This document shows positions 17,124 to 26,807 of a stretch of DNA of 64,000 bases, in pieces. Both the position numbers and the translations under genes were made by a program. The notes under the pieces are model-generated. The model ran no database searches. It was not told where the DNA came from and saw only the letters and a program-made list of their open reading frames with translations. The stretch is from Massilia arenae (lineage in GTDB: Bacteria > Pseudomonadota > Gammaproteobacteria > Burkholderiales > Burkholderiaceae_D): assembly GCF_008014745.1 (NCBI RefSeq), contig NZ_VPFD01000006.1:112200-176199 (forward strand), written 5' to 3'. Position 1 is the first letter of the stretch; every line of letters begins with the position of its first letter.

Positions 17124-19214
17124 TTAACCGTTGAAACCCTGGCCGAGTGGCGCCAATCGCGCCAGCAACGGCGCCGGCTGCCATGCCTCGCCCTGACGTC
17201 CCTGCGCAAAGCGCTCGACCGCCGCCAGCACCTGCGGCAAGCCGACGCTGTCTGCATAGAACATCGGCCCGCCCCGATGCAGCGGGAAGCCATATCCGCT
17301 CAGGTAGACCATGTCGACGTCGGAAGCGCGCAGCGCGATCCCTTCCTCGATGATCTTCGCGCCTTCGTTCACCAGTGCATACACCAGACGCTCGACGATC
17401 TCCTCGTCGGCAACCGCGCGCCGCGTCACGCCGATGTCAGCCGAATGGCGCACCACCATATCGTTCACCGTATCCGACGGCACTGCCTTGCGCTCGCCCA
17501 CGCGGTAGTCGTACCAGCCAGCCTTGGTCTTTTGCCCGAAACGGCCCTGTTCGCACAGCAGGTCCGGCAGCTTCGAATAAGTGAAGCCCGGCGACTCGAT
17601 GGCGCGGCGCTTGCGGATCTGCCAGCCGATGTCGTTGCCGGCCAAATCGCTCATGCGGAACGGTCCCATCGCGAAGCCGAAGGCCTCGATGGCGCGGTCG
17701 ACCTGCTCCGGCAGCGCACCTTCTTCCAGCAGGAACACCGCCTGGCGCAGGTACTGCTCCAGCATGCGATTGCCGATGAAACCATCACATACGCCCGACA
17801 CCACGCCCGTCTTCTTCAGTTTTTTCGACAGCACCAGCGCGGTGGCCAGCACGTCCTTGCCGGTCTGCGCGCCACGCACGATCTCGAGCAGCTTCATCAC
17901 GTGAGCCGGGCTGAAGAAATGCAGCCCGATCACGTCCTGCGGGCGCCGCGTGAAAGCGGCGATCCGGTTGACGTCGAGCGTCGAGGTATTGGTGGCCAGG
18001 ATCGCATCCGGCTTCATGACCTTGTCCAGCTCGCGGAACACGAGCTCCTTGACGCCCATGTCCTCGAACACCGCTTCGACCACGATGTCGGCCTGGGCGA
18101 TGGCATCGTAGGACAGCGTGCCCTTGATCATGGCCATGCGCTGTTCGAGCTGCTCAGCCGCCAGCTTGCCCTTGCGTACGCCGCTCTCATACACCATGCG
18201 GATCGCGGCTAGCCCGTTGTCGAGGGCGTCCTGCTTCATCTCGAGGATCGTCACCGGGATGCCGGCATTGGCGAAGTTCATGGCGATTCCCGCACCCATG
18301 GTGCCGCCGCCGACGACGGCCGCCGTCGCGATGATGCGCAGCGGAGTGTCGGCCGGTACGTCGGGCACCTTGCCGGCCGAACGTTCGGCGAAGAAGGCAT
18401 GGCGCAGCGCCTTCGACTCGCTCGTGGTGGTGAGTTGAATGAAGCGCTCGCGCTCGAAGCGCAGGCCATCCTCGAACGAGTCGGCCGTCACCGAGGCCGC
18501 CACCGCTTCGACGCAGGCGCGCGGCGCCGGGAACGGGCCAGCGGCGCCATCCACCTGCGCCCGCGCGGACGCCAGGAAGCCGGCCGCATCGGGGTGTTTC
18601 ACGGCGCGATCGCGCACCTTCGGCAGCGGACGCGCATCGGCGACTTTTTCGGCGAAGGCGATGGCGGCCGGCAGCAGCTCGGTGCCGGCGCTGAAAACTT
18701 CATCGAACAGCAGCGAACCGGCCAGCTTCTCGGACAGGATCGGGCTGCCGCCAACGATCATGCCGAGCGCTTTTTCCAGGCCGAGCAGGCGCGGCAGGCG
18801 CTGGGTGCCGCCGGCGCCCGGGATCAGGCCCAATTTGACTTCTGGCAGCGCGATCTGCGCGCCCGGCAGCGCCACGCGGTAGTGGCAACCCAGCGCCAGC
18901 TCCAGGCCGCCGCCCATGGCCACGCTGTGGATCGCCGCCACGACCGGCTTGGAGGAATTTTCGACTACCCGGATCAGCGAGTGCAGGGTCGGTTCGGTGA
19001 GCGCCTTCGGAGAATTGAATTCGCGGATGTCGGCGCCGCCCGAGTAGGCCTTGCCGGCGCCGGTGAGCACGATCGCCTTGACCGCCGGATCGCTTTCGGC
19101 GGCCTGCACGCCCTGCACGGCGGCGCTGCGGGTCGCGAGCCCGAGGCCATTGACCGGCGGGTTGTTCAGGGTGATGACGGCAACGCTGCCGTGGACCTGG
19201 TAGTCGGCGCTCAT
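17124..19214 (-). CDS. Fused enoyl-CoA hydratase / 3-hydroxyacyl-CoA dehydrogenase (FadB/FadJ-like)
   Basis: 696 residues. Residues about 1-190 are a crotonase domain with the oxyanion-hole GGADIREFN and [14 protein letters not shown] strands and a Glu in [20 protein letters not shown]. From about 297 an NAD-binding domain follows ([19 protein letters not shown]), with the catalytic His in [16 protein letters not shown], then the two C-terminal 3HCDH helical domains ([11 protein letters not shown] and [16 protein letters not shown]). It catalyses hydration and NAD-dependent oxidation in beta-oxidation. A GAGGAG site lies before the ATG. No thiolase gene is adjacent; the acyl-CoA ligase is 0.4 kb away on the same strand. 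Confidence 0.95.
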   Translation of the reverse strand: MSADYQVHGSVAVITLNNPPVNGLGLATRSAAVQGVQAAESDPAVKAIVLTGAGKAYSGGADIREFNSPKALTEPTLHSLIRVVENSSKPVVAAIHSVAMGGGLELALGCHYRVALPGAQIALPEVKLGLIPGAGGTQRLPRLLGLEKALGMIVGGSPILSEKLAGSLLFDEVFSAGTELLPAAIAFAEKVADARPLPKVRDRAVKHPDAAGFLASARAQVDGAAGPFPAPRACVEAVAASVTADSFEDGLRFERERFIQLTTTSESKALRHAFFAERSAGKVPDVPADTPLRIIATAAVVGGGTMGAGIAMNFANAGIPVTILEMKQDALDNGLAAIRMVYESGVRKGKLAAEQLEQRMAMIKGTLSYDAIAQADIVVEAVFEDMGVKELVFRELDKVMKPDAILATNTSTLDVNRIAAFTRRPQDVIGLHFFSPAHVMKLLEIVRGAQTGKDVLATALVLSKKLKKTGVVSGVCDGFIGNRMLEQYLRQAVFLLEEGALPEQVDRAIEAFGFAMGPFRMSDLAGNDIGWQIRKRRAIESPGFTYSKLPDLLCEQGRFGQKTKAGWYDYRVGERKAVPSDTVNDMVVRHSADIGVTRRAVADEEIVERLVYALVNEGAKIIEEGIALRASDVDMVYLSGYGFPLHRGGPMFYADSVGLPQVLAAVERFAQGRQGEAWQPAPLLARLAPLGQGFNG

Positions 19215-19308
19215 GTCTCTGCTTCTCCTCGTGGGTGGTGCTGGATGAACCGCCCACTATACCGGAGAAAATGCACGAACGTACTATTCAGGCAACAGCT
19301 GGCACCGG

Positions 19309-19506
19309 TCAAAACTCCCGTTGCTGGCGTGCGCGCTCGATCTTCTGGTCGGTCTTGTACTGGCTCAGGGCGTAGACAGCCCAGATCGCTGCAGGCAGCC
19401 AGCCGACCAGCGTGATTTGCAGGATCAGGCAGATGATGCCGGCGATCGGGCGGCCGATGGTGAAGAAGGTGAGCCAGGGGAGGATGAGGGCGATGAGCAG
19501 GCGCAT
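19309..19506 (-). CDS. YqaE/Pmp3 family small membrane protein
   Basis: 65 residues with two membrane helices: LLIALILPWLTFFTIGRP and ICLILQITLVGWLPAAIWAVY, then a charged tail KTDQKIERARQQREF. This is the Pmp3/UPF0057 fold, small proteolipids that affect membrane potential and salt tolerance in yeast and plants; the bacterial role is unclear. A 7-base inverted repeat lies 21 bases upstream of its start. Confidence 0.88.
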   Translation of the reverse strand: MRLLIALILPWLTFFTIGRPIAGIICLILQITLVGWLPAAIWAVYALSQYKTDQKIERARQQREF

Positions 19507-19526
19507 TGAAGATCCAGTAAGCTAAA

Positions 19527-19544
19527 GTTATCAAAAGTGATAAC
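19527..19544 (-). promoter_or_regulatory. Inverted repeat upstream of the Pmp3 gene
   Basis: GTTATCA, 4-base loop AAAG, TGATAAC: a perfect 7-base inverted repeat 21-38 bases before the start. It could be an operator or an mRNA leader hairpin. There is no matching regulator gene nearby. Confidence 0.35.
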
Positions 19545-19621
19545 AGTCTACCTGTCCGTGCTTCTTCGCCGCGCCCCGTTGGTGTCTGGCGCACCGCTTC
19601 TCGCCCCGACCTGGAATGGCA

Positions 19622-21274
19622 TCAGGCCGTCGGCAGCCTGTGCCCCGCATACGTTTCACGCAGCTTGTTCTTCTGGATCTTGCCGGTACCGCCCACCGGC
19701 AGGCTTTCGGCGAACACCACGTCGTCCGGCGTCCACCACTTGGCCACCTTGCCGCCGAACCAGTCGATCAACTCCTCGCGCGAGACCTCCATGCCGGGCC
19801 GGCGCACCACCACCAGCAAGGGCCGTTCGGCCCACTTCGGATGCTGCACGCCGATGCAGGCCGCCTGCAGCACTGCCGGGTGCGACATCGCGACATTTTC
19901 GAGGTCGATCGTACCGATCCACTCGCCGCCCGACTTGATTACATCTTTGCTGCGGTCGGTGATCGCCAGGTAGCCGTCGGCATCGATCGTGGCGACGTCG
20001 CCGGTCGGGAACCAACCGTCCTGCAGCACGTCGCCGCCCTCACCCCGAAAGTACCCGGACACCACCCACGGCCCCTTGACCAGCAGGTGGCCATAGGTCG
20101 CACCGTCCCACGGCAGTTCGGTGCCGTCGTCGTCGACGATCTTCATGTCGACGCCGTAGATCGCGTGGACTTGCTTGCGCAGCACGGCGCGCTGCGCCTC
20201 CTGCGGCAACTCCCTGTGTTTGGCCAGCAGCTTGCAGGCGGTACCGAGCGGCGACATCTCGGTCATGCCCCAGGCGTGCACCACCTGCACACCCAGGCGG
20301 TCGATCAGGGCATCCATCATGGCCGGCGGACAGGCCGAACCACCGATCACGGTGCGGCGGAAGGTCGAGAATCGCAAGTCGTTGGCAAGAACGTGGTTGA
20401 TCAGGCCGAGCCAGACCGTCGGCACGCCGGCCGAAAAAGTCACGCCCTCGGCCTCGAACAGCTCGTACAGCGACTTGCCGTCCAGCGCAGGCCCCGGGAA
20501 CACCAGCTTGGCGCCGGCCAGCGGCGCGGAGTACGGCAGCCCCCAGGCATTCACATGGAACATCGGCACCACCGGCCGCACCACGTCGGCACTTGAGACA
20601 CTCAGGGCGTTCGGCATCGCAGAGGCATAGGCGTGCAGCACCGTCGAACGGTGCGAGTACAGGGCGCCTTTCGGATTGCCGGTCGTGCCGGAGGTGTAGC
20701 ACAGGGCTGCCGCCGACCGCTCGTCGAACTGCGGCCAGTCGTAGTCGCTGGACTCTCGTTCGATCAGGTCTTCATAGCACAGCAGGCCGGGGATCGCGCC
20801 GGCCGGCGGCATGTGCTTGCGCCCGCACAGCGCGACGTAGGCCTTGACCGTCTTGCATTGGCGCGCCATGGCTTCGATGGCCGGCAGGAAGGTCAGGTCG
20901 AAGAACAGTACGCGGTCATCGGCGTGGTTGACGATATAGGCCACCTGGTCAGGATGCAGGCGCGGATTAATCGTATGCAGCACCGCGCCCGAGCCGGACA
21001 CGCCATAGTACAGTTCCAGGTGGCGGTAGCCGTTCCAGGCCAGGGTCGCGACGCGCTCGCCCATCCCGATGCCGAGCGCGCCAAGGGCACTGGCCAACTG
21101 GCGCGCGCGGCGCGCGCAATCGCGGTAGGTGTAGCGGTGCAGGTCGCCCTCGACCCGGCGCGAGACGATCTCGGTATCGCCGTAATGGCGCGCCGCGAAC
21201 TCCAGGATGCCCGAGATGAGCAGCGGTTCATCCATCATCTGGCCTTGCAGGGGACTCATCGGGTACGAGTGCAT
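19622..21274 (-). CDS. Acyl-CoA ligase (long-chain fatty acid / 3-methylthiopropionyl-CoA ligase family)
   Basis: 550 residues of the ANL adenylating superfamily. It activates a carboxylic acid to the acyl-adenylate and then the CoA thioester. The ATP-grasping loop is YTSGTTGNPKGALYSHRS (near residue 193), with HAWGMTEMSPLGT as the A5 motif, FPTGDVATIDADGY as A7, ITDRSKDVIKSGGEWIG as A8 and the catalytic Lys in GGTGKIQKNKLRE. The PMFHVNAWGLPY block resembles medium/long-chain and DmdB-type ligases. GGAGAG precedes the ATG at 21272-21274. It would feed the FadB-like enzyme on the same strand. Confidence 0.93.
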   Translation of the reverse strand: MHSYPMSPLQGQMMDEPLLISGILEFAARHYGDTEIVSRRVEGDLHRYTYRDCARRARQLASALGALGIGMGERVATLAWNGYRHLELYYGVSGSGAVLHTINPRLHPDQVAYIVNHADDRVLFFDLTFLPAIEAMARQCKTVKAYVALCGRKHMPPAGAIPGLLCYEDLIERESSDYDWPQFDERSAAALCYTSGTTGNPKGALYSHRSTVLHAYASAMPNALSVSSADVVRPVVPMFHVNAWGLPYSAPLAGAKLVFPGPALDGKSLYELFEAEGVTFSAGVPTVWLGLINHVLANDLRFSTFRRTVIGGSACPPAMMDALIDRLGVQVVHAWGMTEMSPLGTACKLLAKHRELPQEAQRAVLRKQVHAIYGVDMKIVDDDGTELPWDGATYGHLLVKGPWVVSGYFRGEGGDVLQDGWFPTGDVATIDADGYLAITDRSKDVIKSGGEWIGTIDLENVAMSHPAVLQAACIGVQHPKWAERPLLVVVRRPGMEVSREELIDWFGGKVAKWWTPDDVVFAESLPVGGTGKIQKNKLRETYAGHRLPTA

Positions 21275-21534
21275 CGGCTCTCCGTGAATAGAATGGCAAC
21301 ACGAAAAGTGTCGTTCGCGAAGCGTGCCCCCGTCAATCGGATTCGATGATGCACCGCATCAACTCATTGAGCCAGATCGGCAATGAGCGGTTACCGGATG
21401 TAACGCCGGCCCATATCGCACGGGTGCGCGAATAGAATCGGCCTGGTGCGGTAAAATCCGCCAATCTTGACCACTTTGCCACGGACACTGCCATCACTGC
21501 CGACGAACTTCCACTGAACAATTCGTTCGCCGAA

Positions 21535-22956
21535 TTGCCACCGGCGTTCTACACGCGCCTCATGCCGACGCCGCTGCCCTCACCTCATTTCGTGGCGGCG
21601 AGCGGCCCTGCCGCCGCCCTGATCGGGCTGGATGCGGCCGATCTCGCTCGCCCAGACTTTGTCGACGTGTTTACCGGCAACAAGGTCGCGGCGCGTTCGC
21701 AGCCCCTGTCCGCCGTGTATTCCGGCCACCAGTTCGGCGTCTGGGCCGGCCAGCTGGGCGACGGCCGCGCGATCACGCTGGGCGAGCTCGCCACGCCGAA
21801 CGGTCCGATGGAGCTGCAACTGAAAGGCGCCGGCCGCACGCCGTATTCGCGCATGGGCGACGGCCGCGCCGTGCTGCGCTCGTCGATCCGCGAATTCCTG
21901 TGCTCCGAAGCCATGGCCGCGCTCGGCATCCCGACCACGCGCGCGCTGATGGTCACCGGTTCGTCGCAGCAGGTGGCGCGCGAAACCATGGAAAGCACCG
22001 CGGTCGTCACGCGCATGGCGCCCACCTTCGTGCGCTTCGGCTCCTTCGAGCACTGGGCGTCGCGCGGGAAAGAGACCGAGCTCAAGACGCTCGCCGACTA
22101 CGTCATCCGCCAGTTCTACCCGCAATTCCAGGACGCCGCCAACCCGTACAAGGAACTGCTGGCCGAAGTCACCCGCCGCACCGCGCGCATGATCGCGCAC
22201 TGGCAGGCGGTCGGCTTCATGCATGGCGTGATGAACACCGACAATATGTCGATCCTGGGCCTGACCCTGGACTACGGCCCGTTCGGCTTCATGGAAGCCT
22301 TCGACGCCAAGCACATCTGCAACCACACCGACCAGGGCGGGCGCTATTCCTATGCCAACCAGGTGCCGGTGGGCCACTGGAACTGCTATGCGCTGGCCAA
22401 TGCCCTGCTGCCGCTGATCGGCGAGCCCGAGGCGGCCGAGGAGGCGCTCGACGTCTATCGTCCAGAATTTGGCCGCCAGCTCGACACCCTGCTGCACGCC
22501 AAGCTCGGACTGAAGGAAACGCGCGATGGCGATGCGGCGCTGTTCGACAATATGTTCACGCTGCTGCAGGACAACCACGCCGATTTCACGCTGTTCTTCC
22601 GCCGCCTGGGCGAACTGAAGGTCGACGAACCGGCAGCTGACGAACCCCTGCGCGACCTCTTCATCGACCGCGCGGCCTTCGACGCCTGGACCGGTGAATA
22701 CCGCGCCCGCCTGCGCCAGGAAGGCAGCAGCGACCCGGCCAGGCGCGAGGCCATGCACGCGGCCAATCCAAAATACATCCTGCGCAACTACCTGGCGCAG
22801 ATCGCCATCGAACAGGCGCAGAACGGCGATTTCAGTGGCGTGCACAAGCTGCTGGCCGTGCTGGAACGCCCGTTCGACGAACAGCCCGAGAATGAATCCT
22901 ATGCGGCCCTGCCGCCGGACTGGGCGGCCCACCTCGAGGTGAGCTGCTCGTCCTGA
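21535..22956 (+). CDS. selO: Protein adenylyltransferase SelO (YdiU)
   Basis: 473 residues from the TTG at 21535, but the true start is uncertain. SelO is a pseudokinase that transfers AMP to Ser/Thr/Tyr of redox proteins. The kinase-like core is visible: [20 protein letters not shown] (P-loop-equivalent Lys), [12 protein letters not shown], and the catalytic/metal region [19 protein letters not shown]. The C-terminus EVSCSS is the conserved redox tail, where animal SelO has selenocysteine. The frame continues upstream of 21535 with NNSFAEL, matching the conserved SelO N-terminus, and no ATG, GTG or TTG precedes it before the stop at 21433. msrB follows, fitting a redox context. Confidence 0.9.
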   Translation: MPPAFYTRLMPTPLPSPHFVAASGPAAALIGLDAADLARPDFVDVFTGNKVAARSQPLSAVYSGHQFGVWAGQLGDGRAITLGELATPNGPMELQLKGAGRTPYSRMGDGRAVLRSSIREFLCSEAMAALGIPTTRALMVTGSSQQVARETMESTAVVTRMAPTFVRFGSFEHWASRGKETELKTLADYVIRQFYPQFQDAANPYKELLAEVTRRTARMIAHWQAVGFMHGVMNTDNMSILGLTLDYGPFGFMEAFDAKHICNHTDQGGRYSYANQVPVGHWNCYALANALLPLIGEPEAAEEALDVYRPEFGRQLDTLLHAKLGLKETRDGDAALFDNMFTLLQDNHADFTLFFRRLGELKVDEPAADEPLRDLFIDRAAFDAWTGEYRARLRQEGSSDPARREAMHAANPKYILRNYLAQIAIEQAQNGDFSGVHKLLAVLERPFDEQPENESYAALPPDWAAHLEVSCSS

Positions 22957-23008
22957 GCCTCGCTTGGGCCGCATCCGGGCCCAGCCTCTGATACCACGAA
23001 AGAGAATC

Positions 23009-23404
23009 ATGACCGACAAAGTGACCAAGACCGACGCCGAGTGGCGCGACCAGCTCGACCCGATGGAATACCAGGTGACCCGCCACGCCGCCACCGAGCG
23101 CGCCTTCACCGGCAAGTACTGGGACCACCACGAACACGGCATTTATCACTGCGTGTGCTGCGATACCCCTTTGTTCGAATCGGACACCAAGTTCGACTCG
23201 GGCTGCGGTTGGCCCAGCTACTTCAAGGCCCTGGACCCGGCGAATGTGATCGAGAAGGTCGACCGCACGCACGGCATGGTACGCACCGAAGTCATCTGCG
23301 GCGTGTGCGACGCCCACCTGGGCCACGTGTTCCCGGACGGCCCGCCGCCGACCCGCCTGCGCTATTGCATCAATTCCGCTTCGATGCGGTTCGAACCGAT
23401 CTGA
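23009..23404 (+). CDS. msrB: Peptide-methionine (R)-S-oxide reductase MsrB
   Basis: 131 residues from the ATG at 23009, preceded by GAAAGAGA. Both zinc-binding CxxC pairs are visible ([10 protein letters not shown] and [11 protein letters not shown]), with the substrate-binding SGCGWPSYF and the catalytic Cys in [11 protein letters not shown]. It reduces methionine-R-sulfoxide in proteins. A longer frame from 22964 has no ribosome site and is rejected. It lies between selO and yciB with short spacers; a three- or four-gene operon with bolA is likely. Confidence 0.96.
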   Translation: MTDKVTKTDAEWRDQLDPMEYQVTRHAATERAFTGKYWDHHEHGIYHCVCCDTPLFESDTKFDSGCGWPSYFKALDPANVIEKVDRTHGMVRTEVICGVCDAHLGHVFPDGPPPTRLRYCINSASMRFEPI

Positions 23405-23414
23405 AGGTGACGCG

Positions 23415-24050
23415 GTGAAGAAATTTCTGTTCGACCTGTTCCCGGTCCTTCTGTTCTTTGGCGTCTATAAGTACGGCGACAGCAACCAGGAGTGGGCGCA
23501 CCGCCTGGCCGTCGACTACCTGGGTGGCCTGATCGCAGGCGGCGCCGTGCCCCCCGCACAGTCGGCGATCCTGCTGGCCACGGCAGTGGCGATCGTCGCC
23601 ACCGCGCTGCAGGTCGGCTACCTGCTGGTGCGAGGCCGCAAGGTCGACAATATGCTGTGGCTGTCGATGGCCGTGATCCTGGTCGCCGGCGGCGCCACGA
23701 TCTACTTCCATGACGACCTGTTTATCAAATGGAAGCCGACTATTCTGTACTGGGCCTTCGCCGTTGCCCTGCTGGTGGCGCAGGTGTTCTACAAGAAGAA
23801 CCTGATGCGCTCCGTGATGGAGGCCAATATCAAGCTGCCCGACCTGGTGTGGAACCGGCTCGGCTACAGCTGGATCCTGTTCTTCGCCGGTATGGGCCTG
23901 CTGAACTTGTTGATGGCTTTCGTGGTCTTCCGTAACGACACCAGCGCCTGGGTCAGCTTCAAGCTGTTCGGCTTTACCGGCATCATGTTCGGATTCATCG
24001 TGATCCAGATGATGATGCTTTCGAAATACATCAAGGAGGAAGAAGCATGA
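23415..24050 (+). CDS. yciB: Inner membrane-spanning protein YciB (septation protein A family)
   Basis: 211 residues with a GTG start at 23415 just after an AAGGTGA site. It begins with the YciB signature KKFLFDLFPVLLFFGVYKYG and has about five membrane helices; NRLGYSWILFFAGMGLLNL is another conserved block. YciB affects cell envelope synthesis and septation in enterobacteria. Its TGA overlaps the ATG of bolA (ATGA), so the two are translationally coupled. Confidence 0.94.
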   Translation: MKKFLFDLFPVLLFFGVYKYGDSNQEWAHRLAVDYLGGLIAGGAVPPAQSAILLATAVAIVATALQVGYLLVRGRKVDNMLWLSMAVILVAGGATIYFHDDLFIKWKPTILYWAFAVALLVAQVFYKKNLMRSVMEANIKLPDLVWNRLGYSWILFFAGMGLLNLLMAFVVFRNDTSAWVSFKLFGFTGIMFGFIVIQMMMLSKYIKEEEA

Positions 24051-24325
24051 CCACCATAGACCGCGAAGCACGCCTGCGCACCATCCTCGAGGCCGAACTG
24101 GCCCCGGCGTCGCTCGAGATCATCGACGACTCGCACCTGCATGCCGGCCATGCCGGCAACACCGGCGGCAGCCATTACACGGTCAAAATCGTGTCCTCCC
24201 GCTTTGAAGGCCTCAAGCTAGTCATGCGCCATCGTCTTGTGTATGATGCCGTTCACGATATGATCAACAAGGCGGAAATCCACGCGCTCGCCATCCATGC
24301 GGTCGCGCCTTCCGAGCTGTCCTGA
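24047..24325 (+). CDS. bolA: BolA family protein
   Basis: 92 residues of one BolA domain. The conserved HAGHAGNTGGSHYTVKIVS and the terminal IHALAIHAVAPSE helix and strand are present. BolA proteins pair with monothiol glutaredoxins to bind [2Fe-2S] clusters and act in stress morphology; some regulate transcription. The variant HLHAGH loop has the usual His ligand. It overlaps yciB by four bases, an arrangement common in betaproteobacteria upstream of a parvulin gene, as here. Confidence 0.93.
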   Translation: MTTIDREARLRTILEAELAPASLEIIDDSHLHAGHAGNTGGSHYTVKIVSSRFEGLKLVMRHRLVYDAVHDMINKAEIHALAIHAVAPSELS

Positions 24326-24431
24326 GCCTCGGCTTCAGGCAGCTTTAAGTAATTTGCCCGACAATTTACACTGCTAGTCACAAGAACACATCTAATCTCG
24401 TCCAGCAACTATCCCCGCTACAGGAACACAC

Positions 24432-25211
24432 ATGACCTTTAAGCCAGCTCGCCTGCTGTTAGCCCTTGTCGCCGTTGCATCGGCTCCCGCTTTCGCCCAG
24501 AACCTCGCAGTGGTGAATGGCAAGGCGATCCCTTCGTCGCGCGCCGAAGCCGTCATCAAGCAGGTCGTGGCCCAGGGCCAGAACCAGGATTCGCCAGAAC
24601 TGCGCGAAGCCGTCAAGAACGACCTGATCGCCCGCGAAGTGCTGATGCAGGAAGCCGTCAAGCAAGGCTACGACAAGAAGCCCGAAGTGCGCGAAGCGCT
24701 GGATAACGCCCGCCAGTCGATCGTCGTCAACGCCCTGGCCCGCGAATACATCACCAAGAATCCGGTGAGCGACGCCCAGATCAAGGCCGAGTACGACAAG
24801 GTCAAGGCCGAAACCGGCGACAAGGAATACCATGTGCGCCACATCCTGTTCACGACCGAAGACGAAGCCAAGGCCGCCATCGGCAAGCTGAAAGGCGGCG
24901 CCAAGTTCGAAGAAATGGCCAAGACCTCGAAGGACACCGGTACCGCCGGCAACGGCGGCGACCTGGACTGGGTCACCCCGGGCGCGCTGCCGCCGGAATT
25001 CTCGGCCGGCTTCACCAAGCTGCAGAAAGGCGCGATCACCGACGTGCCGGTCAAGACCAACGCCGGCTTCCACGTGATCAAGCTGGACGACACCCGTCCG
25101 GTCAAGTTCCCGAGCCTGGACGAAGTCAAGCCACAGCTGACCGAGAATCTGTCCCAGCAGAAGCTGCGTGACTACCAGGAGCAAATGGTCAAAAAGGCAA
25201 AGGTGCAGTAA
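24432..25211 (+). CDS. Periplasmic peptidyl-prolyl cis-trans isomerase, parvulin type (copy 1)
   Basis: 259 residues. A Sec signal (MTFKPARLLLALVAVASAPAFA, given in part) precedes a SurA-like N-terminal helical region and one parvulin domain at about residues 135-235 (EYHVRHILF, GGDLDWVTPGALPPEF, FHVIKLDDTR). It should fold outer-membrane proteins in the periplasm. An ACAGGAA site lies before the ATG. It is followed 82 bases later by a close paralogue with the same layout and an almost identical start and end. Confidence 0.94.
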   Translation: MTFKPARLLLALVAVASAPAFAQNLAVVNGKAIPSSRAEAVIKQVVAQGQNQDSPELREAVKNDLIAREVLMQEAVKQGYDKKPEVREALDNARQSIVVNALAREYITKNPVSDAQIKAEYDKVKAETGDKEYHVRHILFTTEDEAKAAIGKLKGGAKFEEMAKTSKDTGTAGNGGDLDWVTPGALPPEFSAGFTKLQKGAITDVPVKTNAGFHVIKLDDTRPVKFPSLDEVKPQLTENLSQQKLRDYQEQMVKKAKVQ

Positions 25212-25293
25212 TATGTGCTGTCGCCGGTGCTGAGTTTGCGCCGGCTCTCGTCGCCTGCGGCGATACTTATCGTGTTTATATAGGATCTCAACA

Positions 25294-26070
25294 ATGATTT
25301 TGAAGCCAGCCCGCCTGTTGTTAGCCATGACCGCATTGGCTGCCCTGCCTGCACTCGCGCAAAACGCTGCAACCGTCAATGGCAAGGCGATCCCGCAAGC
25401 GAGGGTCGACCAGCTGGTCAAGCAAGTCGTCGCCCAGGGCCGCGCCACCGATTCCCCTGACCTGCGCACCGCGATCAAGAACGACCTGATTAGCCGTGAA
25501 GTATTGATCCAGGAAGCCGACAAGCAGAACATCGGCAACCGCGCCGACGTCAAGTCGGCCATCGACAACGCCCGCCAGAGCATCATCATCAATGCGATGC
25601 TGGCCGACTACGTCAAGAAGAACCCGGTCAAGGATGCCGAGATCAAGGCCGAGTACGACAAGCAGAAGGCCATGATCGGCGACAAGGAATACCACGCCCG
25701 CCACATCCTGGTCGATTCCGAAGCCACCGCCAAGGACATCATCGGCAAGCTGAAAGGCGGCGCCAAGTTCGAAGAGCTGGCCAAGCAGTCGAAAGATGGC
25801 AGCGCCCAGAACGGCGGCGACCTCGGCTGGGCAAGCCCGGCTACCTACGTGCCTGAGTTCTCGAAAGCCATGGTCGCCCTGCAAAAAGGCGCCATCACCG
25901 AGACCCCGGTGAAGTCGCAGTTCGGCTTCCACGTCATCAAGCTGGAAGACGTGCGCGCGACCAAGGTCCCGCCGCTGGAAGAAGTCAAGCAGCAAGTCGC
26001 GGAAGGCCTGCAGCAGCGTCAGCTGGCTGCCTACCGCGAGAGCCTGGTCAAGAAGGCCAAGGTGCAGTAA
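25294..26070 (+). CDS. Periplasmic peptidyl-prolyl cis-trans isomerase, parvulin type (copy 2)
   Basis: 258 residues, a tandem duplicate of the preceding gene. It shares the KPARLLLA signal peptide start, NGKAIPQARVDQLVKQVV region, LKGGAKFEELAKQSKDG and the terminal VKKAKVQ. The parvulin domain runs EYHARHILV to FHVIKLEDVR. Divergence is greatest in the region after the signal cleavage and around GGDLGWASPATYVPEF. An intrinsic terminator follows, so the pair probably forms one transcript end. Confidence 0.94.
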   Translation: MILKPARLLLAMTALAALPALAQNAATVNGKAIPQARVDQLVKQVVAQGRATDSPDLRTAIKNDLISREVLIQEADKQNIGNRADVKSAIDNARQSIIINAMLADYVKKNPVKDAEIKAEYDKQKAMIGDKEYHARHILVDSEATAKDIIGKLKGGAKFEELAKQSKDGSAQNGGDLGWASPATYVPEFSKAMVALQKGAITETPVKSQFGFHVIKLEDVRATKVPPLEEVKQQVAEGLQQRQLAAYRESLVKKAKVQ

Positions 26071-26091
26071 TCGCCGGTTGGCGGCATCGAA

Positions 26092-26117
26092 GAGCGCTCC
26101 TGAGGGGGCGCTTTTTT
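26092..26117 (+). terminator. Intrinsic terminator after the parvulin pair
   Basis: AGCGC paired with GCGCT plus two inner C-G pairs, followed by six T. It lies 22 bases after the second parvulin stop. Confidence 0.8.
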
Positions 26118-26234
26118 ATGGTCGTGTACCTTGCGCTCACGTCGTATCGCCACTGCCCTACCCGATGTGAATATCCGTGCATTTCGTGCGTGGACCTATC
26201 TGCTATCGTTGCGGTTTTTCCTTGGCATACCTCA

Positions 26235-26807
26235 ATGGATTTTGATTACTTCGGCATTCTGTTCCAGGTCGTCTTCTGGATTGTCGCCATGACGTTCATG
26301 ATGCGCTGGTTCGCCCGCAGTCGCCTGCGCGACCGGCCTGCAAGCGAGGCACGCACGCTCAGGCAGCCGACGCCACTTCTCATCGTCGGCATCGTCTGCC
26401 TCGCGATGTCCATCGGGATGCTCTACGGTTCGTACACCGAAACCGGCGGTCCGATTCCGTTCGTGGTCGGCTGCGCGATGACGGTGCTCTCCCTGTATCT
26501 CATCAGCGACTATTACCTGGCGCGTCATGTGATCGATGACGACGGAATGGCATACGGCCGCACGCTGGGCAAACGAGGATACTTCCGCTGGAGCGACGTC
26601 CGGCGTGTCGCCTTCAACAAGCGCATGAACTGGTACCGGCTCGAGCTTGAATCTGGCGTCATGGTGCGGGTCACCGGGATGCAGATGGGTCTTCCGGAAT
26701 TTGCCGCTCATGTGCTCCGGCATGTTCCTGCGGCACGCATCGACCCGCGCGCGCACGACTTGCTCGAGCACGCCGCACGAGGCAAGCTGCACAGGATATG
26801 GCCATGA
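26235..26807 (+). CDS. Membrane protein with C-terminal PH-like domain, function unknown
   Basis: 190 residues from the ATG at 26235 (MDFDYFGILFQVVFW); a longer frame from 26118 overlaps the terminator and is rejected. Three membrane segments are visible: residues 5-20, about 47-63 (LLIVGIVCLAMSIGMLYG) and 72-92. The rest is a soluble domain with GYFRWSDVRRVAFNKRMNWY and RLELESGVMVRVTG, which reads like a bacterial PH-type (YcxB-like) domain. There is no clear Shine-Dalgarno site. Its stop overlaps the next start, suggesting an operon. Confidence 0.75.
   Translation: MDFDYFGILFQVVFWIVAMTFMMRWFARSRLRDRPASEARTLRQPTPLLIVGIVCLAMSIGMLYGSYTETGGPIPFVVGCAMTVLSLYLISDYYLARHVIDDDGMAYGRTLGKRGYFRWSDVRRVAFNKRMNWYRLELESGVMVRVTGMQMGLPEFAAHVLRHVPAARIDPRAHDLLEHAARGKLHRIWP

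Noticed and set aside
15326..17293. A 655-codon minus-strand frame opposite the transporter
   Set aside because: Arg/Gln/Asp/His-rich low-complexity product with no domain; the MHS transporter on the plus strand is unmistakable.
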